From NCBI GenBank assembly GCA_034439475.1, contig JAWXAN010000014.1, positions 1 to 40,234 on the forward strand: a stretch of DNA of 40,234 nucleotides, written 5' to 3'. This document shows positions 14,438 to 21,909 of this stretch, in pieces (positions within the stretch are counted from its first letter, which is position 1; the number at the start of each line of letters is the position of its first letter). The notes under the pieces were generated by a model, which worked only from the letters and a program-made list of their open reading frames with translations, was not told where the DNA came from and did no database searches. Made by a program: the position numbers and the translations under genes. Origin of the DNA: Candidatus Zixiibacteriota bacterium (GTDB taxonomy: Bacteria > Zixibacteria > MSB-5A5 > GN15 > FEB-12).

Positions 14438-14875
14438 TTACGGGGTTGTCGAACCTCCGACCGTCGTATCAATCGGCTGCTGTGTGCCTTCGCCCGGAAT
14501 CACCTGAATTCGCGAGATCGAATCAGCAATTCTCTGCTGTTGCGCGGCCTGTTGTGATGCGGCCTGCTGTTCACGTTCCCGTTGTGCCTGTTCCGTCACG
14601 GGAGATGTTGTGACTGATGACGGGTCGGTCATCGTTTGATCGCGCGAGGATGACATAAATGCCAGCGCGCCGCAGTTAATCATGAAGAGAACGGCAAGAT
14701 ATGTGGTTGCTTTGGTTAGAAAAGACGCCGCGCCTCGTCCGCCAAAAACCGCTCCGCCGATACCGCCGCCAAATAACGAGCCGGCCAGTCCTTCTCCCTT
14801 TGACGATTGCATCAAAACCACAAGAATCAAAGCAATCGACACTAGGATGTGAAATATTACCCATGCACCAAACAA
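14438..14875 (-). CDS. secG: Preprotein translocase subunit SecG with long C-terminal extension
   Basis: SecG is the small two-span subunit of the SecYEG channel. The first 75 residues are typical: membrane span 1 (VIFHILVSIALILVVLMQSS), the cytoplasmic KGEGLAGSLFGG loop with Gly-rich repeat, and span 2 after SFLTKATTYLA. Beyond about residue 80 there is a 65-residue Gln/Ser/Thr/Glu extension (QAQREREQQAASQQAAQQQR) ending in a low-complexity tail, roughly doubling the usual length. The start is TTG at 14875 with GGAGGTATAAAT before it. The tpiA stop is only 2 bases upstream, and tRNA-Leu lies downstream. Confidence 0.92.
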   Translation of the reverse strand: MFGAWVIFHILVSIALILVVLMQSSKGEGLAGSLFGGGIGGAVFGGRGAASFLTKATTYLAVLFMINCGALAFMSSSRDQTMTDPSSVTTSPVTEQAQREREQQAASQQAAQQQRIADSISRIQVIPGEGTQQPIDTTVGGSTTP

Positions 14876-14877
14876 AT

Positions 14878-15642
14878 TTATACCTCCACACTTTCATTCG
14901 CCATAATGATGGCGATAAATTCTTTTACTACCAATGACGCGCCTCCTACAAGAGCGCCGTCGATGTCCCGTTGACTCATCAAAGCGCGGGCGTTGTCAGC
15001 TTTCACCGACCCGCCATACAAAATCGATATTCTCTCAGCGGTCTCCTCAGACCACTTCCTAATCCGGGTTCGAATAAAACGATGTACTGCCTGCGCCTGT
15101 TCCGGAGTCGCTGTCTTACCAGTTCCAATCGCCCAGACTGGCTCATAAGCAATTATCGTCTTCTCAAGATCATCGGCTGAAAATCCGGCATAGACTCCGT
15201 CGATCTGTCGGCCAACAACCGCCTCGGTTTCGTTCCGTTCATGCTCTCCAAGCGTCTCTCCGACACAAATAATCGGTGTCAGACCGTTCTCAAGCGCCCG
15301 TTTGGCCTTCACATTCACGCCTTTATCAGTTTCAGCGTAAAATTGCCGCCTTTCCGAGTGGCCTAAAATAACAAAAGTTGCCCCGACTGTCAATAGCATC
15401 TCAGCTGAGACTTCGCCGGTAAATGCTCCCTTTTCATGCTCGGACATATTTTGCGCCCCGAGTCCAATTGGGCTTCCTGCAACAAGTTGCGAAGCCGTCA
15501 AAAGTGAAGTGAAAGGTGGGCACAAAATAACCTGCGAAGTCATATTTGCAGGCAAAAGCGGTTTCAAACCGGCAATCAGTTCGTCGGTCTCTCGGATTGT
15601 GCCATTCATCTTCCAATTTCCGGCGATTATTCTTGTTCGCAT
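14878..15642 (-). CDS. tpiA: Triose-phosphate isomerase
   Basis: TpiA interconverts dihydroxyacetone phosphate and glyceraldehyde 3-phosphate in glycolysis and gluconeogenesis, as a cytoplasmic dimer. The 254-residue TIM barrel is complete: N-terminal GNWKMNG with the catalytic Lys, electrophile His in GHSERR, catalytic Glu in AYEPVWAIGTG, and the phosphate-binding YGGSVKADNA block plus GALVGGASL. It is the third gene of gap-pgk-tpiA-secG, 11 bases after pgk. The ribosome site is poor, suggesting translational coupling. Confidence 0.97.
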   Translation of the reverse strand: MRTRIIAGNWKMNGTIRETDELIAGLKPLLPANMTSQVILCPPFTSLLTASQLVAGSPIGLGAQNMSEHEKGAFTGEVSAEMLLTVGATFVILGHSERRQFYAETDKGVNVKAKRALENGLTPIICVGETLGEHERNETEAVVGRQIDGVYAGFSADDLEKTIIAYEPVWAIGTGKTATPEQAQAVHRFIRTRIRKWSEETAERISILYGGSVKADNARALMSQRDIDGALVGGASLVVKEFIAIIMANESVEV

Positions 15643-15653
15643 GGTGAGAAATA

Positions 15654-16868
15654 TTAGACCGCTGTAACTTGAGGCAATTCTGTCAAGGCCGCTACACCGG
15701 GAAGCTCTTTACCTTCGAGAAATTCAAGTGAGGCTCCGCCGCCGGTCGAAATATGGGTAAGCTTACCATCGAGTCCAGCTTGTGCGACAGCGGACGCTGA
15801 ATCTCCGCCTCCGACAATCGTAATTGCGCCGCATGCGGTCAAATCGGCGAGCAATCGGGCGATGGCGAATGTGCCATTTGCAAAGGGCGGATACTCAAAA
15901 ACACCCATCGGACCATTCCACACAATAGTTTTTGCCGGTGAGAGTACATCGGAAAAAAGGTTGACTGAGCCCGGACCAATATCTAATCCCTTGCAGCCAT
16001 TTGGAATTTTGTCTATTGGCACAACTTGCGTTTGAGCAGTGGCCGATATTTCGGATGCAACAACCGCATCGACCGGAAAGTACAACTTGGCTCTTGAATT
16101 GTTCACTTTGCTCATAATCTCACGAGCCAATTCGACCTTGTCCGCTTCGAGAAGCGAATCGCCGATAGCATATCCCATAGCCTTGGCGAAGGTGAATACC
16201 ATTCCTCCGCCGATAATTAAAATATCCACTTTGTTCAGCAGATTGGTAATAACATCGATCTTCCCTGATATTTTTGCGCCACCAAGTATCGCAGCAAAGG
16301 GTCGCTTTGGTTCGTCGAGAGCCTGACCAAAATAAGCCAGTTCCTTCTGCATCAAATATCCCGCGATTGCCTGATTAAAATAGGCAGTCACACCGACAGT
16401 CGAGGCATGAGCGCGATGAGCCGAACCGAAAGCATCGTTGACATACATATTAGCAAGCGAGGCAAGTTTTCTTGCAAACTCAGGGTCATTGGCTTCCTCA
16501 CCGGCATGGAAACGGAGATTCTCTAAGAACAGGCAATCGCCGTCATGCATTGTTGAAACCAAATTCGAGGCTTCGGGGCCGATGCAGTCATTGGCAAAGA
16601 GAACTTTTTGCCCGAGTAATTCAGAAAGCCGCACAGCCACCGGTTTTAGTGAACAGTCAGGTGTGAAGATTTTTTTGGGACGTCCCAAGTGCGAGCACAG
16701 AATTGCCCGTCCTCCCTCATTCAAGATTTTCTTTACTGTCGGCAAAGCTTCGCGAATACGGCGATCATCGGTTATTCGCATATTAGTGTCGAGCGGAACA
16801 TTGAAGTCCACTCGCACCAGAACTTTGCTTCCTTTGAAGTTTACATTATCTACAGTTAATTTATTCAT
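15654..16868 (-). CDS. pgk: Phosphoglycerate kinase
   Basis: Pgk makes ATP from 1,3-bisphosphoglycerate and ADP. All family marks of the 404-residue two-domain enzyme are seen: KVLVRVDFNVPLD near the start, LCSHLGRPK, the ENLRFHAGEE substrate segment, NDAFGSAHRAHAS, the hinge AILGGAKISGKI, and at the C-terminus WNGPMGVFE and the nucleotide loop GGGDSASAV followed by HISTGGGASLEFLEG. The gene follows gap by 19 bases and precedes tpiA, the standard glycolytic order. The ATG at 16868 has only a weak purine tract. Confidence 0.97.
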   Translation of the reverse strand: MNKLTVDNVNFKGSKVLVRVDFNVPLDTNMRITDDRRIREALPTVKKILNEGGRAILCSHLGRPKKIFTPDCSLKPVAVRLSELLGQKVLFANDCIGPEASNLVSTMHDGDCLFLENLRFHAGEEANDPEFARKLASLANMYVNDAFGSAHRAHASTVGVTAYFNQAIAGYLMQKELAYFGQALDEPKRPFAAILGGAKISGKIDVITNLLNKVDILIIGGGMVFTFAKAMGYAIGDSLLEADKVELAREIMSKVNNSRAKLYFPVDAVVASEISATAQTQVVPIDKIPNGCKGLDIGPGSVNLFSDVLSPAKTIVWNGPMGVFEYPPFANGTFAIARLLADLTACGAITIVGGGDSASAVAQAGLDGKLTHISTGGGASLEFLEGKELPGVAALTELPQVTAV

Positions 16869-16887
16869 ATCCGTACCGTTATCGTCA

Positions 16888-17871
16888 TTACATCATCAGC
16901 ATCATATCCACCATGCGGCATGAAAAACCCCATTCATTGTCATACCAGCCGAACACTTTCGCGTAGTTTCCCTGAACGGCGGTCATGCCGGAATCAAATA
17001 CTGCGCCGTGAGGATTGCCGACAACATCAATTGAAACGATTGGCTCTTCGCAATACTGCAGTGTTTTCGAGAGAGGGCCACTTGTCGCCGCCTTTTTGAA
17101 TGCGGCATTGATCTGCTCGACTGTGGCTTCGCACTCCATGATGACACCAAGGTCAACCAGCGATGCATCAGGTGTCGGAACACGGATTGCCACTCCGTCC
17201 ATTTTTCCTTTGAGAGCCGGAATTACTTCTGCTATGGCTTTTGCTGCCCCGGTTGTTGTTGGGATCATCGACATCGAGGCCGCACGGGCGCGGCGCAAGT
17301 CAGAATGAGGGGCATCCTGAAGTCTCTGATCAGCGGTGAAGGAATGGATTGTGGTCATGAAGCCTTTGACAATCCCAAAATTATCCATGATGACCTTGGA
17401 GAGCGGCGCAAGGCAATTGGTTGTGCATGAGCCAATTGAAACGACATGATGCTTGTTCTTGTCATAGTCTTGGGAATTGACGCCGAGGATAAATGTCCCG
17501 TCGTGTCCTTTGGCCGGCGCGGAGATAAGAACTTTTTTGGCCCCGCCGTTAATATGTTTTGAAGCTCCAGCTTTGTCGGTAAACTTGCCGGTACATTCGA
17601 GAATAATATCGGCGCCAAGTTTGCTCCACGGCAGGTTGGCCGGGTCTTTCTCTGCCGACACCGGAATCGATTTACCGTTTATGACTATGGAATTTCCTTC
17701 GACACGGATTTCCCCCGGGTAACGGCCATGAACGGAATCATATTTTAATAGGTGCGCAAGGGTCGCGGCATCGGTGATATCATTTATTCCAACGACGTCA
17801 ATGGCCGTATCACGCGAGGCTTTGAAGACCAACCTCCCAATTCGGCCAAATCCATTTATCCCAACTTTCAT
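16888..17871 (-). CDS. gap: Glyceraldehyde-3-phosphate dehydrogenase, type I
   Basis: GapA oxidises glyceraldehyde 3-phosphate to 1,3-bisphosphoglycerate with NAD. The 327 residues show the Rossmann start KVGINGFGRIGRLVFK, the catalytic Cys149 in SIGSCTTNCLAP, the active-site His in TIHSFTADQRLQD, the S-loop region RRARAASMSMIPTTTGAAKA and the C-terminal KVFGWYDNEWGFS. Asp at position 31 or so (VGINDITD) fits NAD preference. It begins 2 bases after the stop of the barrel-protein gene, with an AAGGAG site lying within that gene's last codons, so the two are probably co-transcribed. It leads the pgk-tpiA-secG run. Confidence 0.97.
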   Translation of the reverse strand: MKVGINGFGRIGRLVFKASRDTAIDVVGINDITDAATLAHLLKYDSVHGRYPGEIRVEGNSIVINGKSIPVSAEKDPANLPWSKLGADIILECTGKFTDKAGASKHINGGAKKVLISAPAKGHDGTFILGVNSQDYDKNKHHVVSIGSCTTNCLAPLSKVIMDNFGIVKGFMTTIHSFTADQRLQDAPHSDLRRARAASMSMIPTTTGAAKAIAEVIPALKGKMDGVAIRVPTPDASLVDLGVIMECEATVEQINAAFKKAATSGPLSKTLQYCEEPIVSIDVVGNPHGAVFDSGMTAVQGNYAKVFGWYDNEWGFSCRMVDMMLMM

Positions 17872-17873
17872 TT

Positions 17874-18641
17874 TCAGAATCTCCTTCTCGAAGGCACAGC
17901 GCTATCATTCTTCTTTGTGGGCGTATATAGATATTTCACGCCTATCATTATCGAAAGCCCGCTATAATCTTGCACAAACACAAGCGGTTTAGAAAAAGTA
18001 AACGGCATATAAGAAAATGTCAACTCAAGACCAATAGGCCGGGCAAGAGGGTAATCGATGCCACCCCCGAGGCTGTAGCCTAACTTCGTCTCGGTATCTT
18101 CATTAAAATCCGAATAATAAAAATCCGATCGGGCAAGCTGGATATCATGTCGCCCATGAAAGAAGCCGCCCCCGATTGTGAAGTATGGTTGGAATCTAAA
18201 CAGACTTGCTGCGAAGGGATATACTTTCGCTTTAATTAGTATTGGATATATGACCAGCGAGCCATAGAAACTTTCATTGAATGTATTGTTGACCGTGACA
18301 TCCCCGCGATTCACTATACCAATTGAAAGCTCGCCAGCGAAGAGTCGGCTGAAACGGTGAGAGTAATAACCTTCGAGGTAAAAGCTGCCGCTTTTGAAGT
18401 CAGAAAGTATAGAAGATGAGCCTTGGTTCCGCTCGCGCAGAGGTGTATCACCAAGGTTCCTCCATCCGCCGAGCCGTGCCCCCATCTGATGCTGGGTATT
18501 GAAATGCGCGATGAAGGCTCTATCAGAGTCCTGTGCGAAAAGCGCTGGCGCGCCACACAGTATAAAAAAAAGAAAACAGCCCAAAATTAATGGCATTAAA
18601 GTGAGCCTATAAGTCAATGTACAGGAAAACGTTGGAGACAT
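17874..18641 (-). CDS. Outer-membrane beta-barrel protein
   Basis: A 255-residue exported protein, likely a small outer-membrane barrel of the OMP_b-brl or OmpW/OmpA-like type. A signal peptide (hydrophobic MPLILGCFLFFILCGAPALF, then AQ) precedes a series of alternating beta strands (GSFYLEGYYSHRFSRLFAGE, YGSLVIYPILIKAKVYP, FRFQPYFTIGGGFFHG, LGYSLGGGIDYPLA, GLELTFSYMPF). The end GLSIMIGVKYLY carries the aromatic C-terminal strand, though 10 basic residues follow it. Substrate or role is unknown. The frame opens at 18683, but the ATG at 18641 with AGGAGG just before it (3-base spacing) is preferred; ATG 18596 is an alternative. Directly upstream of gap. Confidence 0.75.
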   Translation of the reverse strand: MSPTFSCTLTYRLTLMPLILGCFLFFILCGAPALFAQDSDRAFIAHFNTQHQMGARLGGWRNLGDTPLRERNQGSSSILSDFKSGSFYLEGYYSHRFSRLFAGELSIGIVNRGDVTVNNTFNESFYGSLVIYPILIKAKVYPFAASLFRFQPYFTIGGGFFHGRHDIQLARSDFYYSDFNEDTETKLGYSLGGGIDYPLARPIGLELTFSYMPFTFSKPLVFVQDYSGLSIMIGVKYLYTPTKKNDSAVPSRRRF

Positions 18642-18799
18642 CTTCCTCCTCTCATCTTCTGGTGTCAGGTTGCGGGCCGCCATCGGCAGTAGTATGCACT
18701 ATTTTACCCCTTTGCGAAAGAAAAAACGATACAAATTCTGCCGGTGAGTTATTTCGCGTCCGCCGGTGGCGGAGGAAATCAGATATCCTTATTCGTGCG

Positions 18800-18815
18800 G
18801 TCCGCCGCGGCGGAC
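18800..18815. repeat. Perfect palindrome GTCCGCCGCGGCGGAC
   Basis: A fully self-complementary 16-mer. Shorter relatives with TCCGCC and GGCGGA arms and 3-4 base loops lie on both sides (18758-18772, 18918-18932) and near 13968. Confidence 0.65.
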
Positions 18816-18917
18816 TGCCCCGCACCTTTGTACCCCACCCAAAGGGTGGGTTTTGTTCTCCTCCAAGCAATGAGCGATCCCTGACGGAACCGTGAGCGCT
18901 TGTAAATGTCGTACCGG

Positions 18918-18932
18918 TCCGCCACGGGCGGA
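18918..18932. repeat. TCCGCC-ACG-GGCGGA hairpin
   Basis: A 6-bp stem with a 3-base loop, flanked by GTAC on each side (18911-18914 and 18933-18936). Same arm sequence as the other small palindromes of this region. Confidence 0.55.
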
Positions 18933-18997
18933 GTACCTAGTATTTTCTTTTTCCCTTCTAAGCAAACGATAATGTGATTGTCTTCGCAGTGCAGTTA

Positions 18998-19046
18998 GGC
19001 GCCCTCGCCTGACTGTTTTGACGTGTCGGGCGAGGGCGCCCGACAC
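18998..19046. repeat. Inverted GGCGAGGGCGCC repeat with nested hairpin
   Basis: GGCGCCCTCGCC (18998-19009) is the exact complement of GGCGAGGGCGCC (19029-19040). The right copy is itself inside a 10-bp hairpin (19023-19046, GTGTCGGGCG / CGCCCGACAC, loop AGGG). A third copy of GGGCGAGGGCGCC is at 39951-39963, so this is a dispersed repeat. It lies 70-120 bases past the stop of the retropepsin-like gene. Confidence 0.65.
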
Positions 19047-19116
19047 AACATGGAATATCAGCCCATCCGCCGTGCCATTCCCCGCCACCCCGCGCTTCAA
19101 GATTCATCAAGAACAA

Positions 19117-20688
19117 CTACGGTCTGAGAAAAATAAGAGACTGATGTTCATAATCGAATAAAACCTTGAACTGTTTCAAAATGAGGTTGCCGATATTTCC
19201 GGCAAGTTCATTTGAACCAGTTATCCCCGCGCCCTTCTCGGTAAGAATAACTCGCAAAGAGTCTAAGGCAATACTCCCAAACTGGAAATGCGATGCAAAT
19301 GCAGTTTTGCTCCCGGCTTCGCCGCCAATTCCACTTATGGTCGAGCGGGTCGTTTTCACATCCTGCAGAGAATCATATAATTTTGTCTTTTGCGCGAAAT
19401 CCTCATGAATAATTAGTCCGAAGGCATTCCCGATATCCACGATAAAGTCCCCCGCGATACCTTCGATTTCCGCTCTAATTGTGGGGACATTCGAAACCAT
19501 TCTAAACGGGACAAGCACTCCGCTGTCTGGCGGAGCGTAAGTCGCCGGATTGTAAATAGTGACAGTCGAGGCCGCGTAGTCAATAAGAAGCGGAAAGCGC
19601 GACATAAAATCATACCCCAAAATCCCGCCGTAGACATTGTCTCCGTCGCTACTCTGGCCTATATCAGATAAATCCAAACTGCCGGCAACTTGGCCGAGCA
19701 GTGTCAAACCGTCCAATTGTATCGAATCGGTCTCCACCAACTGAACTTCGGCAAACCCTCCGATCCCTCTCGCTTGCACTGTACCGACAACAGGAAGTTT
19801 AAGCATATCGGCAGCGGCTTTGTTGATAATGTTTGCCGAGGAGCCTGAGTCGAGGATGAATTTCATTTTCTTGTTGCCGTTGACAGTGGCGCTCACATAA
19901 AGATGTCCCCCTTTATATTCAAAGGGCACAATCAGCTTGTCGACACCTTCAGGGAATCGGTAATCACCGAGCGCACCGCCTATCATTGAAAAGAGAGAAT
20001 CAGCGCAGACGGCGTTGAGATCCACTTTTGTAATTGTGAACTCGGATTCGATTGGTGTGTCAATTGTCACCGTTCGAGAGACGAAAGGAATAATCACCTT
20101 TTCTACTTCGCGGAAATCTTCCGAATAGGTCACACTCTTTATATTGTCGAAATCGCTCTCGAGCAGATGCGGAAGTCCCGTCGCGATATCGAAGAGAACA
20201 ATCACCGTATCATTATTGAAGGGATATAATGCGACTTCGTGATAGCTTTTTCCGTCTCGTGTAGTTCTCCCGCGATACTCACGGCCGCCTTTGAGCCTGT
20301 CTTGAAAAAGATACGAGTACGACTGAAAGTAGACTTGCTCTAAGAGAACCCTTCGCTCGAAACCGCTCAACTCAGTAATCGAGCCGTTGTGATCTTTCTG
20401 CCATGCTATTTTGCCGTCATATCCTTGGGCGAATGTCAGCGCGCCGAGTGAGATTTCAAGAAAAAATTTGTCCGGCGCTGAAAAGCAAAACGAAAATGTC
20501 GCCGGTTGCCCACTACTAAGAGCTGTGCCATTGGCCGAATAGCTCGAGACGCGCTTCAATCGTTCGAGCGCGTTTTGACCACCGACAGACTTTAAAAGAA
20601 GGGAATCGAGGTTAAATTCCTGAGCTTGAGAAGGCAACGAAAATGCCATAGAAGCTGAAATGACAATTAGCAGTATGAAACGCGGCAT
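19117..20688 (-). CDS. Exported retropepsin-like aspartyl protease-domain protein
   Basis: A 523-residue secreted protein with signal peptide (cleavage near SQA-Q, residue 22). Residues of about 30-230 resemble the LolA-like lipoprotein-carrier fold found in such proteins (SSYSANGTALSSGQP, GYDGKIAWQKDHNG). From about 250 there are two pepsin-like lobes. The first has FILDSGSSANII with Asp280 in a DSG motif, then GIGG and the GILGYDFMSRFP block. The second has FIVDIGNAFGLII, where the DTG/DSG triad is changed to DIG, so only one site looks catalytic; a homodimer of retropepsin type could still be active. It starts 3 bases after rodA, with a CAGGAG site in the rodA end, so it is the last gene of the elongation operon. 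Confidence 0.8.
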   Translation of the reverse strand: MPRFILLIVISASMAFSLPSQAQEFNLDSLLLKSVGGQNALERLKRVSSYSANGTALSSGQPATFSFCFSAPDKFFLEISLGALTFAQGYDGKIAWQKDHNGSITELSGFERRVLLEQVYFQSYSYLFQDRLKGGREYRGRTTRDGKSYHEVALYPFNNDTVIVLFDIATGLPHLLESDFDNIKSVTYSEDFREVEKVIIPFVSRTVTIDTPIESEFTITKVDLNAVCADSLFSMIGGALGDYRFPEGVDKLIVPFEYKGGHLYVSATVNGNKKMKFILDSGSSANIINKAAADMLKLPVVGTVQARGIGGFAEVQLVETDSIQLDGLTLLGQVAGSLDLSDIGQSSDGDNVYGGILGYDFMSRFPLLIDYAASTVTIYNPATYAPPDSGVLVPFRMVSNVPTIRAEIEGIAGDFIVDIGNAFGLIIHEDFAQKTKLYDSLQDVKTTRSTISGIGGEAGSKTAFASHFQFGSIALDSLRVILTEKGAGITGSNELAGNIGNLILKQFKVLFDYEHQSLIFLRP

Positions 20689-20691
20689 ACG

Positions 20692-21909
20692 CTAATACTC
20701 CTGCCAATGATAGCCTGCCAGAACTATCAGTCCGACAAGCGTCCATACCAGCACAAGACTTGTGCCACCGTAGCTGACAAACGGCAGTGGCAGACCGGTT
20801 ACCGGCATCATCCCAAGCGTCATCCCGATATTCACCAATACCTGAAAGAGCAAAATTGATGCGGCGCCGACAACAATATACGAGAGAAATGGGGAGCGGC
20901 ATTTGACCGCGGTGCGTATGGCGCGATAGAAGATTATTCCAAACAAAAGCAGTATGACCATGCCGCCAACAAATCCAAACTCTTCTCCTATAATTGAAAA
21001 AATAAAGTCTGTGTGCCGCTCAGGCAAGAAATCCAATCGCGACTGCGAACCTTCAAGGTACCCTTTGCCTGTCAGCCCACCCGAACCAATAGCGATCTTT
21101 GACTGGATAATCTGATACCCCGCTCCACGCGGGTCGCGCCCGGGATCCAAAAATGTCAGTATCCTGAGCTTCTGATAATCTTTCAATGTATTCCAGATGA
21201 ACGGCGTAAATGTGCCAAAAGCTAAATTGAAAATTATAACAACCAGCCCGAACAAAAAGCCGGGCTTAAAGAGCGCCAGAAGCCCAATAAGAACGGCAAA
21301 GTATATCACCCATGACAGCCAATGCGAGGCCGAGAGTAATGACACAAGCGGTGAGACAATGAGAAACAAATACCAAGGCGATAATCCCGACCAAAACCAG
21401 AGCGCGAAAAGCATCACAATAAGCACAAGCGATGTCCCCAGATCCGGCTGTTTCATTATAAGCGCCATCGGGATGCCGGCAATGAGTGCGGAAATGGCAA
21501 ATCGCCGTTTTGAAACAAGTGGAAATTTGGTATATGCAAAAAATCTGGCGAGCGTCAAGAGTACAGCAATTTTAGCTATGTCCGACGGCGTGATACTGAC
21601 CGGTCCAAGGTCAAACCACCGCTGCGCGCCCAGCCGAGATGTTCCCACCGAAAACACAAGGATAAGCAATAGTAAAGCGATGGCGTAGGTGAAATAGGCT
21701 CCCATATCAAAAAGCCGTGGCGGGAGATGTATCACCGTCAGAAAGACAACAATCGCCACAATAAGCCAGACCATCTGTCTCATATAGAAAGTTCGTTCGT
21801 AGGCGTGCGGCGAATGATACTCGGCAGACATTATGACAAGAATACCAATAGCCGAAAGCGCGAAAGCGCAGGCGATCAGTTTCCAATCGAGTAGTTTGTA
21901 ATCCAGCAT
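20692..21909 (-). CDS. rodA: Peptidoglycan glycosyltransferase RodA
   Basis: RodA is the SEDS-family glycosyltransferase that polymerises lipid II during lateral wall growth, working with PBP2. The 405-residue protein shows the SEDS marks: about ten membrane spans, GPVSITPSDIAKIAVLLTLA, the catalytic extracytoplasmic loop with SKIAIGSGGLTGKGYLEGSQ and LDFLPERHTDFIFSIIGEEF (catalytic Asp in the RLDFLP region), and GLPLPFVSYGGTSL near the end. Start ATG overlaps the mrdA stop by one base (TGATG), so the pair is coupled. Confidence 0.96.
   Translation of the reverse strand: MLDYKLLDWKLIACAFALSAIGILVIMSAEYHSPHAYERTFYMRQMVWLIVAIVVFLTVIHLPPRLFDMGAYFTYAIALLLLILVFSVGTSRLGAQRWFDLGPVSITPSDIAKIAVLLTLARFFAYTKFPLVSKRRFAISALIAGIPMALIMKQPDLGTSLVLIVMLFALWFWSGLSPWYLFLIVSPLVSLLSASHWLSWVIYFAVLIGLLALFKPGFLFGLVVIIFNLAFGTFTPFIWNTLKDYQKLRILTFLDPGRDPRGAGYQIIQSKIAIGSGGLTGKGYLEGSQSRLDFLPERHTDFIFSIIGEEFGFVGGMVILLLFGIIFYRAIRTAVKCRSPFLSYIVVGAASILLFQVLVNIGMTLGMMPVTGLPLPFVSYGGTSLVLVWTLVGLIVLAGYHWQEY

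Larger units (their letters stand above)
18684..19116. other. Repeat-rich intergenic region
   Basis: About 430 bases with no gene that I can support. It is dense in GC-rich palindromes: TCCGCC-GGT-GGCGGA near 18758-18772, a perfect 16-base palindrome at 18800-18815, TCCGCC-ACG-GGCGGA at 18918-18932 within GTAC flanks, and paired GGCGCCCTCGCC / GGCGAGGGCGCC at 18998-19040. A CCTTTGTACCCC stretch near 18826 resembles the GTAC-containing repeat edge seen elsewhere. Confidence 0.65.

Noticed and set aside
19023-19046. Hairpin as the terminator of the retropepsin-like gene
   Set aside because: A GC-rich stem without a T-run on the minus strand; it matches the dispersed repeat better.
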